From: Azolla caroliniana
Taxonomy: Eukaryota > Polypodiophyta
NCBI GenBank assembly: GCA_043228905.1
Contig: JBHGNT010000015.1
Span: 16,926,001 to 16,990,000, forward strand
Reading direction: 5' to 3'
Length of the DNA: 64,000 nucleotides
The translations under genes were made by a program, and so were the position numbers. Below, one piece after another: positions 35,830 to 49,550 of the stretch. The notes beneath the pieces were generated by a model. The model was not told the DNA's origin. It ran no database searches and saw only the letters and a program-made list of their open reading frames with translations. Position 1 is the first letter of the stretch. Each line of letters begins with the position of its first letter.

Positions 35830-36715
35830 CACCAAAGAGAGAGAAAGCAAGAAAGATATATTAATGTCTTCTAAGGCCAAATTTGACCCATGAGACAAAT
35901 GGTTTACAACAAAAAATGGGATATTTACCCATTCATCGAGAGTCAAAAATAAATAAAAATAAGATAAAATAGAGTTTAAGCTAAATAGTTCTAGTAAAAT
36001 AATAAACATGTTCTACAATGAAAATGTTATACTAGGCCTAATTTCATTTCCATCCAAGTCTCTCGAAGAGAAGCGAGAGGTTAAAGGGTTGCGATGTGGA
36101 TGTGGCCCGTGATGTCAATGTAAAAGGTTCCCTTATCTTCTTAATCTTTTCTACTCCACGCCGACTTGTTTTGAAACCCAACATCCGAGGGCATTTAGTT
36201 GTTCTTTGCATTTCTGCTTCCTCAAGAGAGAGGCCGAGTGGCATAAGTGTATCCACATACATCGTCTCCTCTTGTTCCTGAAATTTTACACTAGTTACAT
36301 GTTGATGAATAGTAAAAGGGTTATGGTTAACACATTGTAATTTATTCTCCCTATGTTGTTTTAGCTCTAAAATATACCTACCTAGTCTCTTTACACTCGG
36401 GGTATCTAATAGTTTGGAGAGGGTGGGAGAGGGTCCTAATATGTCTTGGTATTCTCCCCGTATCTCGACATAAGTTGGGCACTTGCATGTGAAGTGATGC
36501 TCATCCTCTATCTCTATGTGGCATAACCTACATAGACTTTCCTCTCTAGGGACTCTATTAGCCCGACCATTCTCAATCTCAAGTTGGTGAGATGATATCC
36601 TAAGTTGTCCAATGGCCACCCTTAGTGCATTTGATAAGAATGTATCTAGATATCTTGGTCGTTGAATAAAACCTAACTTAAAGAAGTGCAAGAAATGTTC
36701 CTTATAGTACAACAT
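35830..36715 (-). mobile_element. LINE 3' fragment (diverged relative of the intronic LINE)
   Basis: A - strand frame (36715-36044) carries the LINE C-terminal zinc-binding region CRLCHIEIEDEHHFTCKC followed by RLGRYILELKQHRENKLQC, matching the layout [19 protein letters not shown]...[16 protein letters not shown] of the intronic LINE. It ends at 35830-36040 with an AT-rich 3' UTR and a GAAAGCAAGAAAG tail complement. A (GA)n(GT)n microsatellite lies at its 5' break (36720-36783). It is a 5'-truncated copy. Confidence 0.8.
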
Positions 36716-36717
36716 TT

Positions 36718-36760
<43 letters not shown>

Positions 36761-36894
36761 TGTGTGTGTGTGTGTGTGTGTGTCACGTGCATTACATTGC
36801 ATGCTTGCACCTTCACTTGACTTTCTGGCCTAGTTTTGCTCCTTGAAGTGATGAGACTCGATCGGACTCGCTCCTCCCGGACTCCTCTCGGTTT

Positions 36895-37060
36895 AGGCTT
36901 GAGCTTCATTAACCGGTTTGAGCTTGGTTTGGGCAGAACCGGTTTACAAACCGATTAAGGCAAAACGGTTTGGTTCAAGTTTGAAAACTTCCAAACCAGT
37001 TAAGGCTTTATCGGTTTGGTTTGGACAAGGCCAAACTGGTTAAGCTGAAACCAAACCATT
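36895..37060. repeat. Cluster of CCGGTTT/AAACC motifs
   Basis: AACCGGTTT and GGTTTGG/CCAAACC variants recur every ~20-35 bp on both strands. It is an imperfect, partly palindromic low-copy repeat with no recognised function. Confidence 0.6.
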
Positions 37061-37079
37061 GTCGATTCCTACTTAATTC

Positions 37080-38436
37080 TCTTCGTTCTTATCTCACCTT
37101 GCGCTGATTTTGGGGAACTCCCCTTCATTCGCCAAATGGGTTCCTTATGCTTCCTTCATACTTGGTTCGGCTTTTGGGATTCCCTTTTGCACGAGGAGAT
37201 CATGGACTCATGTGTCTTCCACCATGTTTTACGCTTTTTTTACTTCATATAATTTTTGGATGTATTTGTTTTCTCGTGCTCTTGGATTGGATTTCATTGC
37301 TTTCCCATCAATTTGCTTTTTTTTTACGGAGCCTCGTGCTTGGATGTATATGATTTCCTATTCTATTGGAGATTGTTATTTTCCAACATGAGGCCTAGTT
37401 CTTGGATGTATATGCTTTGCTTTGCTCCATGAGATCATTGCTTTCGAGTAGGTTTAAATTGTTACTAGGCCTAGTGCTTGGGTTTACCAACAGTGAAGCA
37501 TTTTTACATCACATGTGTGAAATTGAGTAGTGACTCTCAATGTTGAGAATTTTATTAATGAAGATTCCAATTGATGGTGTGCATTGTAATTGGATTTGTA
37601 ATTTATGGAACACAAACTTGAACGTTGTTGAAGGCAAATCATTGTATCGAAATGTGATACTTAAATTCACAAACTCAGGTGGGGAAAATATGCATAGCTA
37701 ACAAGTCTATAAAGCAATGATGGCCAATTCACCCCCATAATATATGTGGCAATAAATTGGTTTTAGGGGCATTTTGGGGGAAATAAGAAAATCCTTCGAT
37801 GCATTTCAAAAAGTTCCCCTAAAAGTTACATAATAAATTGGTCTATGTATCCTTTCTCAAAATGTTTACAAAGGTTGGTTCAAACTATGAGGTGACATGT
37901 TCAATGAAACAATCCTAAAAAATAAAAGTAAGCATATGTTACAGATCTCCTATATTTTAGGCATTACTTGTATGACTTTTTAAAGAGGGACTTCCTTCTT
38001 GGAGTCTAATAGATTGCCTATTGCACAAGCAACATTAACAAGACACTACGCGCTAAAGAACATTTGTGAAACGATCGCCTTTATACATACTTTAGCAACA
38101 CATGGCCCTCAACTGAAGGGTTGAAATTGACAGAAACATCCATTTCATTTCCTTGGTTTCATAGTCCTTCCATCCAGTTGTAAGAAGATTTGAGTTAGCT
38201 ACAAACCTTTATTTATTTAGTTCGTATACTGTGCAAATTTATATTATTGAGTTTACTCTTAAAAGTTGTCTTTTGGTCCAGAATTCAACATGGAATCCAT
38301 GGAGTATATTCGATTGAATAAAGCATGATCAAAGTTACTAGAAAAAGAGTGATCATACGACTAGAAAAGTAAAGAGCGATTATACGGCTAGAAAAGTGAT
38401 TTGTAAGTATAGATTATATTATTATAATTTAATCTC

Positions 38437-38481
<45 letters not shown>

Positions 38482-41400
38482 CACGCACACACACGCACAC
38501 ACACACATTACAATACACATACACATTACAATAAACAACATGGTTTAAACATCAAATTAAACATTGAAACACCGACCCTTTACACATGAATGCTTTGTCG
38601 TGGGCAATATTTACAAAGAGTATAGTTTACATGCTATATTTTAAGTGAATATAACACTTGTATGGTGTTTTGCAACAACACACGATGACTCATTTTTAGC
38701 ATTGCCCTGTGAAGGGCAATGTCATCCTTTTCTCTTCTTCTATCATGATAAAATCGGCTTGACTTTGATGTTGTAAAGCCATTTTTTTGAAGCAAATTAA
38801 TATAACTCTTCATGAGGGAACATGCCGCCTTTAAAACCATTATCGAGAAGGCTCAAACTAATCATCTAAATATTCCAAAGCACAATATTTATGCCTCGTC
38901 ATCATTTTCATTTATGTATTTGAATTTTAGAACTAGACGATGATCATCATGATTCTTTGGGGACAACCTATGGGATGCCCAAAGACGCTTATATAACGCA
39001 TAAAGGCAATTGCCAATGCTAGTTGCAAATGGTGTTGTGGTGTGTAATTTGTGGTATGAAAAACTACTAGGTGCAATTTTTTCTTTTTAAATATGTTACT
39101 AGCTAATCAAGCCTATCAAATTTGGCTCTTGAGATATACAATTACTATAATGTTTTCTTGGGCTAACCTAAAGCCAATAAGTGGGATAACAAGAATCCAT
39201 ATGCTAACACATTATGAAAACAAGATGTTTTTATAAAAAAACTATATTTTTTGATGCATTTTCAAGAACTATATATTGCACATATTGACTAGGTTAGAAT
39301 TCAGTTCCAATGAAGAAAAACAAAGTGTGTAAGCATAGTGCATTACCAATCTTGGCACCGACGACAATATTTATCATTCATTCATTCTTTTTCTCAAAAA
39401 ATCTTGTGTTCAAGCTAAAGAATACTATAATTTTTCATAATATACTCTTGTTGCAATAATGCACATGTAGCTCAAAGTTTAGAAAGAAAGAATTCATGAT
39501 AATTGGGATATAACATGAGGGGCACGTGTAGCGTAAGAAAAAAAGTCTTGTGTTGTTCCTTACAAAGAACGAGACAAACTACTGACACATCTTTCTTTCT
39601 CAAATATTAATGATAAATTATAATAATTATATATAGAGAGGGGTCTTTCTTTCTTTACGACAAAGAAAGACAAAAGTCTTGGATCTGGGAGGAAAGTATG
39701 AGGACATGACACAAGTGATGGAATCGAATGAGCTAACGAAATCTTCCTCAAATTCATGGTTATTCATTATGTCGAATGCAAGACTTTGCTCTTGGTTTAC
39801 AAATATTACCATAACATCCGAAATCTACATCCCAAGTTACAAGAGGAGTTGAAATCACCATGGCTTAGCTTTGTAAGATATTTTAACTATTGGACCATAC
39901 AAGTCTATAAATAATTTTGGAACTAGATACATAGTTCTCACACAACAAATAGATCAAGTATGTGTGCATGTATATGTTAGAAAAGTCACGAAATCCCAAC
40001 CATGAAGAGAGTCAAATTGTGTAAAGTGACATGTCATCATCTAAATTGGAGTGTAGGTTGCGATTGAGCTCGTATTATTTGGATCCCTAGAGCTCTAAAG
40101 TTTGTTGTAAGTTAGTCATGGTGGTGTTTTCTTTCATAATGAAAGGCATTGTTTATGAATAAAACAAAGAAAGAGAGATTAACACAAGTATATAAAAGAC
40201 AAGCACATTAAACTAAAACTATATAATGAATGATGCTTTAGCTTTTACCAGAGGGTTTCTTTATATAACATTACCTTCTCACTAGATTGCAACTAAAATT
40301 TCCCCACATAAAGAATTTAGGTAGAATATAAAATTTCGTTTGCATTAACTATATGGCAAGGGAGTTACATCAATGGGAATTACAATATTATGAGAAGGGA
40401 GTGAATGGGTTTTAATGCACACATGTGCACCCACCAATTGTGTGATAATTTATATGTTGGACAATTGACACACATGAATGCACCCACTACTTGAGGGACC
40501 AGACACATTGGACAATTGAACTCCATTTGTCAACAATGTCAAAGGATCTTGTTACAATCTCCGTTTTGTTGATAAGAGCATGCATAAGGAGGTGCATGGA
40601 TGCAACTATTAAAATCATATTATGGCTTTGGATGTGATGGTGCATCAACACTAAATCATCAATTGAATTCACATACGACTTCATGAATCTACCAATACAA
40701 AAGATGTCAAACAATGTAGTATATTTGAGTTTAAAGTATATCTAAACAAGAGGCATTGCTTAAGTTCAAATTCAGGTCAATATGTTGTTGACAGGTAGAT
40801 GATCCTTTCTTTTAGTTTCTCTTCCAAAACCAACACAAACTTTATTTCCTTTGATTTTAAGAATATGCCCACTCAAAAACATATTATTCTTTTTAATATA
40901 TTAGTTAGTTAGTATAGCAAAAGGAGTGCCCCATTATGCTACTTGGAAAATAATACAACATCAATTAGGTTCAAGCCTCAATCATGTAATTTTGTGTTTC
41001 CATAACAATCAGGTGATTGTATCATTTCTAAATTGCGTTTCCGTTTGTTGATTGTAAATAGTTTGAGAATTGAAGGGATCTATAATGGATTACAACGTGT
41101 TTATAAAACTTTTCAAGTCCTTTGAAATAATATTAAATTCAAAGAATTATAACATTTGGGTAAGGAAAAAAGATAGTGGGGATTGCATAATTGCAGTTTG
41201 CTTATTGTTGTCATCTAAGAATGTAAGGGCTACATTTGTTGTGAGTTGTGCAACCACATTGTATATTTCTGTAAAAAAACCTCTCCTAAAAGCGTCTTTT
41301 TTGGGAAAAAGAAAGAGAAGAATGTAAGGGCTAACTGCCAAAAGAGTTTTACAAGGACTTTGTTCAAATGACTCTTCTGATTGTACTTGAAAACAACTCT

Positions 41401-41980
41401 TAGAGTGGATCCACAATAAGTAAAATTGCTCCTATAATCCCCTCAATACTAAATAGCCTAGATATCACATGGCACCATATATTTAGTTAACTTGGAAGGA
41501 ACAACCACAATTTTGAACATTCTATGGAAAACAATTGACAAGGTCCAATGTGGAGGGATATGATAGTCTCAACTTGATAATCGTACATGTACAAAAGGTT
41601 AGGGGTTAATGTGGTTTTTTTCCATGTGTCAAACTGTTAAAGGTAGTGCATGGGGGAGCAATAATTATATGATTAATGGTTGGTAGGAGAGTGGATACCT
41701 TGTTGTTGTGGTCTAAACTACAAAGACATCATATCAATATTATTTACAGAAAACAAGAGGTGCCTAGAAAACACTTGTAATAGAGCGTTCAACAAGCGAA
41801 GTGTAGTTCTAGAACAACTACACTAACAACATTTGAAGAATGAGAGTTGTAACTAATTTGCTCTTAAGTGAGCAAGTGTAGATACAACTCAATGAACGAA
41901 GAATGAAGACTAACCCTAGACAAAGTCCTTTCTATAACTCCCTTTTCTATGGTGGGTTCTTACATCAAATAACTAACTTA
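37080..41980. other. AT-rich stretch with no supported gene
   Basis: Only short frames without motifs are present (for example 37110-37391 and 41070-41327). A (CT)n(CA)n microsatellite lies at about 38437-38512. I see no transposon coding region, RNA gene or exon chain. Confidence 0.6.
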
Positions 41981-42112
41981 TTTACCATGCTCGTTGCACT
42001 CGCTTTTCATTGATTACATGTTTAAGGGTGGTTGGTGTTTGTTTTGTAGCCGATCTCATGTTCGTTCCTATCGCGGTTGTTGTAGTGTTCGCGCCTCCTG
42101 TGGCCTTATGCA

Positions 42113-43346
42113 TTGGATAAGATCACAGTTGACCTCGTGCTATCAGAAGAGGATAAAATCACAGTGGTAGGTGAGGTACATAGGTTGGAAGCATTTTCAC
42201 TGGTTGTGCATGTGCAAGGTTCAAGGCCCAATCGATTGGAACTCCGTCATATTTTATATGCTGCTTTTTCGGAGGAAATGGATAACATCCTTGACATTCA
42301 ATTTATGCCCAGAGGATGTTACCATGTGGAGTTGGCAGATGAGGAATCTGTCAACAAGCTTTTGCGATTAAAGAGGCGGGTGTGGAAGGTGCATGGATTT
42401 CCTTTCACAAATGGTCGCATAATGTTAAGGTGGATGACATTTTACAGGATCAGGAAGCTAGAATGGTTTTTTCGGTGGTATTCCTTGGTTTGCGGAAGGA
42501 GTGGAGGAACGTTCTTCCTCGCATTGGGGCTTTACTAGGTAAACTCATTGCTACGCGCGATGGACATGTTGTTGCGTCAGATAGAGGGGGTGTGGTTCCA
42601 GCAGTTCGGTTGATCGCACTAAGACTCCGGTGCTGCAAATGTGTATTATCAAGGTTTTCCGGATCAATGTTTTGTGTCATCAATTTGGTTATTTAGGTCG
42701 AGATTGTTAGAAGCGACGCCCAAATGTAGAAGCCCTTAGGCCTAATCAACCAGTGGTTACTAAAGATGGCGGGTCTACAGTTTCAGCAAAACATGTTTTT
42801 AAATCGACTATTATAGTGATTAATCCAGTCTTATTACTTGAAGGTAACCCTTTTCACTCTTTACAGGAAGTGGAAAAGGATGCGAGTAATTTTAAAATGG
42901 ATAGAGGACTTTCTCCATCAATTTTTACAAAGGAACATCGTGTGGCACATAAGTCCAAGGACATCCTTTCACATGTACAACCTTTGGAATCGGTTAATAA
43001 AGTTAATAATCAACTTAATAAGGGTAAACAACACGTTTTTGATCATGTACAACAATATGATATGCCCCTAAGCCTGACTGACATTCAACAAACTGAAGTG
43101 GGCAAGGTAGGCATTGCACATGTTGACATGAATTGTGAGGCTATAATTGCTTTCACTACAACGGATAGGTCTTCTGGTAAGGTTCATATAGTAGATAAAC
43201 ACATGACAGTGCGGTCACATAAGTTGATAGGGAAAGACCTCTGGTCTAATAGGAGACAATTACGGGCCTCAGAAGATGGAAGAAAGGGTAGAGATGTTGC
43301 ACTTGCCGAAAGAAGAATAGGAGGAAAAAATATGAATGATGGATAG
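42113..43346 (+). pseudogene. LINE ORF1 (DUF4283-like region and broken zinc knuckle)
   Basis: The first part (42113-42538) reads as an N-terminal RRM-like DUF4283 region (FMPRGCYHVELADEESVNKL). After a frameshift near 42420 it continues as KWSHNVKVDDILQDQ and LRKEWRNVLPRIGALLGKL, matching the LP..IG..LGK pattern of plant L1 ORF1. A CHQFGYLGRDC remnant near 42670-42705 looks like a zinc knuckle with a lost Cys. The last part (42753-43346) is an unstructured linker in a further frame. The ORF2 start overlaps its end (43336). Confidence 0.65.
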
Positions 43347-46300
43347 GTTAAATATTATATCATGGAATGTACGAGGTCTAGGAGGTAGAAATTGTCGTAA
43401 AGTAAGGAGTGTTTTTCGCCGTCAATTGAGGAAGTCTTTGATAGGTAGGATTGATGTTCTTTTGATTCAAGAGCACCATTTAAATGAACAAAGGATTTGG
43501 AAATATGGAAATTTGTTGCCAGGTCAATGGAGGCAGCTTTGGGTGCCTGTAGTTGGTGATAATAGGCTGAAAGCTGGACTCTGTATAGTAATAAACGATA
43601 CTTATTTGTTCTCATTCTTACATGATGGAGTCTTGTCATGTGGTCGAGGTCAATATGCAAATTTTCAAATAGGTTTGAAGAAGTGGGGTTTATTGAATAT
43701 TTATGCTCCGAATAATGCAAGAGATAGAACGATATTTTGGAAGAGCATAATTTCACAGTTACCCACTATGGACCATTGGGCGATTGCAGGTGATTTTAAT
43801 ATGTTAGAGGATGTGTGTGATAGGGTAGGAGGAAGGTCACATACAGTAGCTAGTTCAGAATTATATGAATGGGAACGACTGATTTTTTCTTTGGGATTAA
43901 TGGATTTGTGACATGTGTCTTCCTTTGTAAGGCTAGGATTCTTTAGCGTACTCCAGATCAAATAGAAGAGAGTTACATATCAATTTGTCTAGGTTAGATA
44001 GATTCTAGGCCGATAAGTTTCTATGGGACAAAGGAGGCTCCATTGTAATTTTACCTTCATTTTCCTTTTCTGATCATGCACCACTTCGTTTAATTTTAGT
44101 TTTACAGGAACAATATAAAACTTCTAGATTTCAAATTCCGAATTGTGTGTTGCTTAGACAAGATTGTGTTCCTGTTGTGCATAAAATTTGGAATAAGTAT
44201 GTCTATTGTTATGATTATGCATTATCTAGTGTTCAAAAGGCTATTACTAAAATACAACAATTTTTTCACTATAAGGCCAAACAAATATTTCAGGCGTCTT
44301 TCACTAAAATATGAAGACTTCGGAGGGAATTGAGGTCCTTGTAGTGTTTGCAAGAGAGAAGGCCATATTCAACTTATATAAGTTCTAGAGTGATACAAGT
44401 AGGGAATCAGATATTAGAATTACAAAAGGTTTCTACTGAATTTACTTACCACAATATAACATCTGAATGGGCAGAGTCGGGAGATAAAGTAAATAAAATG
44501 TTCTTTAAAGTGCATAACCACCATAAGGCGGCTGCTAAGATTTCCCGTTTAAAATGTCCTGATGGCTCTTATACCAATGATCCTAGTCAGATGCGGCAAA
44601 TAGCCTCTGAATATTATGAAGATTTGTTGAAGGCTCGATCCTTTTTTGCTGACGATTTATCTAAACGGGATATTATTTGGTCGAGGATTCAACATAGAGT
44701 GTCTGTTAAACTTTCTGAATGTCTTTTGCAACCACTAAGTCCTCAAGAGATTTTTATAGTAGCAAAGAGCTTAGCAAAGGATGTTTATCTTGGATTGGAT
44801 GGGCCAAGGGTTCAATGGTATATACAATATTGGGATTTGATAGGTGAGGGACTGACTAACTAAAGCTTATCAACAGGTTTTAGATTCTGGAAATATGCCG
44901 CAAGAATGGAATGATGGTTTAATTTACATGATTCCCAAAGCAATGGTGTTGTATCGACAACGGGTTAGTTAGAGGAGCTTCGGCATTGGAGGCCAATTAC
45001 TTTGTTGAATGTTATTTATAAGATATTAGCCAAAACGTTAGCTAGAAGTTTACAACCTTATCTTTCTGAACTGATTCATGATTCACAGATAGGTTTTATA
45101 CAAGAGCGAAGTATTTTTGATAATATTATTCTTTTTTGGGAAATGGTAGCTTTTGCTGAAGTGCAGAATCAAGAGTTGGCCGTGGTATTTTTGGATTTCG
45201 AAAAAGCTTATGACAGAGTAGATTGGGATTTCATGGAGGGTCTTTTCTCAAGATAGGTTTTCCAAACAGATGGATACGGTGTGTTTCAGCATTATATCGT
45301 AATGCACATAGTTCGCTTTTATTTGCAGGGGATGTTGGTAGGCGTTTCTCTATTTCAAGATTAGTAAGACAAGGATGTCCACTTGCTCTTTTATGTTTTT
45401 ATTAGTATTTGAAGTGTTTTCTATACACTTAAATTCTCAACATGTTAATATCAAAGGTTTAACATTTCCATTTGCAGATGTTGGCGTCGATAGTGAGTTT
45501 GCTGATGATACAACTCTTTATGTTCAACAATTTAACTTGTTGCAAGTTCAAAAAGTTGTGGGTGACTTCTCAGATGCATCGGGTGCATTGATCAATTGGG
45601 ATAAATCATTAGGTTTTTGGGTGGCATCGGGAGATTCTCCATTTAATGTACCTAGCGCAGGTTTCACGTGGATCCCTAAAGGGCAGTCCATTAGGTATTT
45701 AGGATGTAGAGTGGGGTTAGGATTAAAGGTAGAAGATATGATTGCGCCCTTGTTGTTAAGATTAAGGAATAAGCTAATATACTGGAATAAGGAAAAGTTA
45801 TCCCTAGCAGGACGTGTAGTTGCAAATTCTGTGCTTTTGTCCTCCATTTGGTATATAACGTCTACATGGTTGTTTTCTAGGTCAATAATGCTTAAAGTTC
45901 AACGGCTAGTGCGGAATTTTATTTGGGGGAATGCCATTGTACACAATACTATAGCAAAGGTATCTTGGTCGGTTCTTATACAACCAAAACAAAAAGGAGG
46001 TTTAAGTTTGATTGATCCTTTTATGCAAAGTAAAGCATTATTTGCTAAACATGTTGTTAGGAGGTTATTGCCAGGAGAGGAGGTATGGAAAAAGTTATGG
46101 ATATGCCATTTATATAAATTTAAACCATCGGTTGGTGGTCAATGGCGTGTTAGCCTTAGATGGTTCTTTAACTAAGATTTTCCGTTGCCTAAGTTGACGG
46201 TTGGGTCTTTACGGTTTTTTAATGGAATTCTAAGGGCATGGGAAAGTATTCGTCGAGCACTTGTTTTCGTGCCACCAAAAACATATAATCAATTAATGCG

Positions 46301-47646
46301 TCAATCGTTGTTATGGAATCCTTTATTTACTAATGATGCGGCATGTGTTTTAGGTTTACGAGCTAGGCTATCTTGGGCTGCAATGGATAATGGACCAGCT
46401 CGTACGGTTGCGGATTGGGTAAATTTCCTGCAAACTTCAATGCAAGACCAAAAGACTAGGGTGTTTAATTTCAGAGAGGCAAACATTATGCTCTCTCAAG
46501 TGTCAACGGTGTTAGGTAACATTGCCAACTTTGCAATTTGTTCATTTTCAGAATTGGTATGGTATGTTTTTGACATTGAATATACTTATAAGAGCTCGTT
46601 TCTATCATCAAAATGGCAACCTCTCCTTTTATGAAGTTTTGGATAATGGTAGGTTGTTTTTAGTGGGGGAGGAGTCTTCAATTATATCTTCTGCCAAGCA
46701 GCTGCCAGTGAGAGTAATTGCTAGATTAGATAAAAAGATATTTATAGATTCGAATCCATTAATTGCTAAGTATTCATCTCATATGTGGGTTTTACACTCT
46801 AGGCCAATTGCTAATCTGCGGTGGGATCCATCAGATTATGGTTGGAAGCTGCCCATGTCTGACACTGCGCAAACGAAAGTTCTTCCTTTTTTCGCATATT
46901 CTATGGCATTGGGTAGAAATGTTTTGTTAAATGAGATAGAGTCAATACCTACGGGGAAAAAATATTGGGAGGAAGGTAATGTGTCATCTTCATATATGTT
47001 GAAGTTCTGGAAACAGTTTTGGTCACTTAAATGTATGAACAAGGTATTGCATTTTTGATGGTTAATGATTCATTATGCATTGCCAGTAGGAGCTTTATTG
47101 AGGAGAACAGTACCTGATCGATCATGTGGTAGGTGTGGTTTTGCATCTGAGACATTGCATCATGCTTTTTGGGAATGTGTTACGGCCAAATGTTTTTGGT
47201 CTCGTATTCTTAGGCTTTTAGGTCGTAAGTATAGGGTGGCTATATTCACGTGGGGTACAATCTTTTGGGGTACGTTGGCTTAACAAACGGTTTTTTATCA
47301 TCATCATAATTCATCGTTGACTTTACATGTGAAAAGTTTCCAGGTGTACGTTACATCAAGCTCCTTGCAGGGAGTCAAGTTTTTTTCTAGGTGTTATGTT
47401 TGGAACATTATCTCCTCTTTGGCCTTATGGATTATTAGGAAAGCGAGGTGTTCTAAAATATATAATGATGAACAAACTAATGTTGTGGATCAAGTTAAAT
47501 CTTTCTGGGAATTATTGGTAAATACGGTTAAAGGGGAATATGATAGTTATAAGGGGTTTGGAAATGTAGCTAACTGGAAAAGAAGGAGAATTAGGAGAGT
47601 AATCTCATTCTGTTTTTTGATACAGGTTCTCGATGGTATAAATTGA
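43336..47646 (+). pseudogene. LINE ORF2 (endonuclease, RT, zf-RVT), multiply interrupted
   Basis: The endonuclease is open from ATG 43336 to 43911 with NIISWNVRGLGGRNCRKVR, EHHLNE and WAIAGDFNM, the classic apurinic-endonuclease blocks. The RT follows in pieces: 44348-44863, 45002-45256 (FLDFEKAYDRVDWDFM), 45223-45405 (VRQGCPL) and 45375-46175 with catalytic FADD (EFADDTTLYV). C-terminal pieces (46185-47283) end in the zf-RVT pattern LPVGALLRR, CGRCGFASETLHHAFWEC. The piece at 47317-47646 has no identified catalytic motif. At least five stops or frameshifts disable it. Confidence 0.85.
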
Positions 47647-48706
47647 GATGGTTGTTGTGGTCATTGAAGCAAATTGTCTATTTTTTAAGGATGAGAGAAT
47701 CATGGTGGTGTTGGGGGCTGAAGCAATGTTTTTTATGAGGGGATGACGATAACACATTCACTCTATTTTTTGTTTGTATAGGACTGCACAGATGGTTGAT
47801 GTGGAAAATGAAGAAACTTGGAGAGGATGAGGATAACACATTTCTGTAGAGGTTCTTGGTGGTATAAATCGAGATGGTTGATGTGGTCATTGAAGCAAAT
47901 TCTCCATTTTTTAAGGATGAGTGAATCATGGTGGTGTTGGGGGCTGAAACAATGTTGTAATGAGGGGATGAGGATAGCACATTCACTCTATTTTTGTTTG
48001 TATAGGACTTCAATGACAAACGAACAGAGGTTGATGTGGAAAACGAAGAAAATTGTAAAGGATGAGTGACGCTGGTGTCGGGGAAGAAGCAGAATTTTAG
48101 GAGGGGATTAAGAGAGTAGTGTCATTATGTTTTTGTTTGGTATATAAAGGTTTTGCTATGATATGGCGAGATGGTTGTTGTGGACGTTAGTGTGTAGTAG
48201 TCGGTGACATGTTGGTTGGGGAAAAGGAAGCATGTTTCACTCTATTTTTATTTATTTATTGTTTGTATAGGACTGCACAAATGGTTGATGTGGAAAACGA
48301 AGAAACTTGGAGAGGATGAGGATAACACATTTCTGTAGAGGATGAGTGACGATGGTGTAGGGGGATGAAGCATAATTTCATGAGGGGATTAGGAGAGTAA
48401 TCTCATTCTGTTTTATTGGTACAGGTTCTCGGTGGTATAAATCGAGATGGTTGATGTGGTCATTGAAGCAAATTCTCTATTTTTTAAAGATGAGTGAATC
48501 ATGGTGTTCTTGGGGCTGAAGCAATGTTTTTATGAGGGGATGAGGATAGCACATTCACTCTATTTTTTGTTTGTACAGAACTTCAATGGAAAACGAACAG
48601 AGGTTGATGTGGAAAACGAAGAAAATTGTAAAGGATGAGTGACGCTAGTGTCGGGGGAAGAAGTGGAATTTCATGAGGGGATTAAGATAGTAGTGTCATT
48701 ATGTTT
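47600..48706. repeat. Modular tandem repeat downstream of the LINE (left part)
   Basis: Modules recur in shuffled order: GAGATGGTTGATGTGG (near 47647, 47871, 48170, 48443), GGAGAGTAATCTCATTCTG (near 47594, 48390), a TTCACTCTATTTTTGTTTG block (near 47757, 47983, 48237, 48553) and a GAGTAGTGTCATTATG block (near 48114 and 48690). Spacing is about 220-300 bp. It begins within the LINE 3' coding end, so it may be the LINE's own 3' UTR expanded in tandem. It continues after the copia insertion at 54354-54540. Confidence 0.8.
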
Positions 48707-49538
48707 TGACGGGAACTCCCGTGTCCTTATGTCCAACGGTCGGCCACAACCGAGCTTCTTTTCATATGCAGAAAATGGGAAACAAATGCACGACAGAAAG
48801 GAGAGAAAATACATAGGAGGTTTACGTGGAAAACCCCAAACTAGGGGAAAAACCACGGCAGCCCACAGGCTGCAAACTGTCACTATGTAAGAATGTACAA
48901 ACAGTGAGTTCACGGAGGCAACGACCTCGTGCTCACGATCTTCGCCACAGGCGGCGGTTACAACAGAGGCAACGACCTCGTTCTCTCTCTCTCTCTCTCT
49001 CTTTGTACAGTTACGCACTCTCTCTTCTTCTTGCACCAACAAGAAAAATGACAGCCACTACAACAGTAACTAAAAGTTTGGCCTAAGTCATATTTATACT
49101 AATATGACTTTTCGGCTATTTACAAATATAGCCTCGATGGCCTCTCAAAAATATATTTATGAATATGTCTCTTCATCCGGTTCATACCGGGTCTACACCA
49201 TCCGGCTCTCCGTATCCGGGTACTCTTCATCCGGTTCATACCGGGTCTGCACCATCCGGCTCTCCGTAGCCGGGTACTCCTCATCCGGTTCATACCGGGC
49301 CTGCACCATCCGGCTCTTTGTAGCCCGGTACTCCTCATCCGGTTCATACTGGGTCTGCACCATCCGGCTCTCCGTAGCCGGATACTCCTCATCTGGTTCA
49401 TACCGGGTCTGCACCATCCGGCTCTCCGTAGCCGGGTACTCCTCATCCGGTTTCGGCCTTGGCCTATTGGCCTCGTCCGGGCTTGTTCATCGGCACTGTT
49501 CTTCTCCCTTCCCATCCGGAGGGACCTGTCTCCCAACA
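48707..49538 (-). repeat. 3' LTR of the family A copia
   Basis: 832 bp, TG...CA ends on the + strand. It contains five ~54-bp minisatellite units (about 49190-49450) against three in the partner LTR. 832 minus 724 is 108, exactly two units. Confidence 0.95.
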
Positions 49539-49540
49539 AA

Positions 49541-49550
49541 CTCCCCCTTC
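49541..49550 (-). other. Polypurine tract of the family A copia
   Basis: GAAGGGGGAG on the - strand, 2 bp from the 3' LTR. It primes plus-strand DNA synthesis in the family. Confidence 0.85.

Larger units (their letters stand above)
41985..47660 (+). mobile_element. Plant L1-type LINE, decayed
   Basis: ORF1 remnant (42113-43346), then ORF2 with endonuclease (43336-43911), reverse transcriptase (44348-46175) and zf-RVT tail (about 47065-47283), all in + orientation with stops and frameshifts. Its 3' side runs into a modular tandem repeat (47600-48706, continued at 54354-54540). The 5' end near 41985 is estimated from where gene-like composition begins. Confidence 0.85.

Noticed and set aside
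37110-37391. Membrane-like 93-codon frame
   Set aside because: It is T-rich DNA giving Phe/Tyr/Leu codons. There is no family motif, and an overlapping frame has similar composition.
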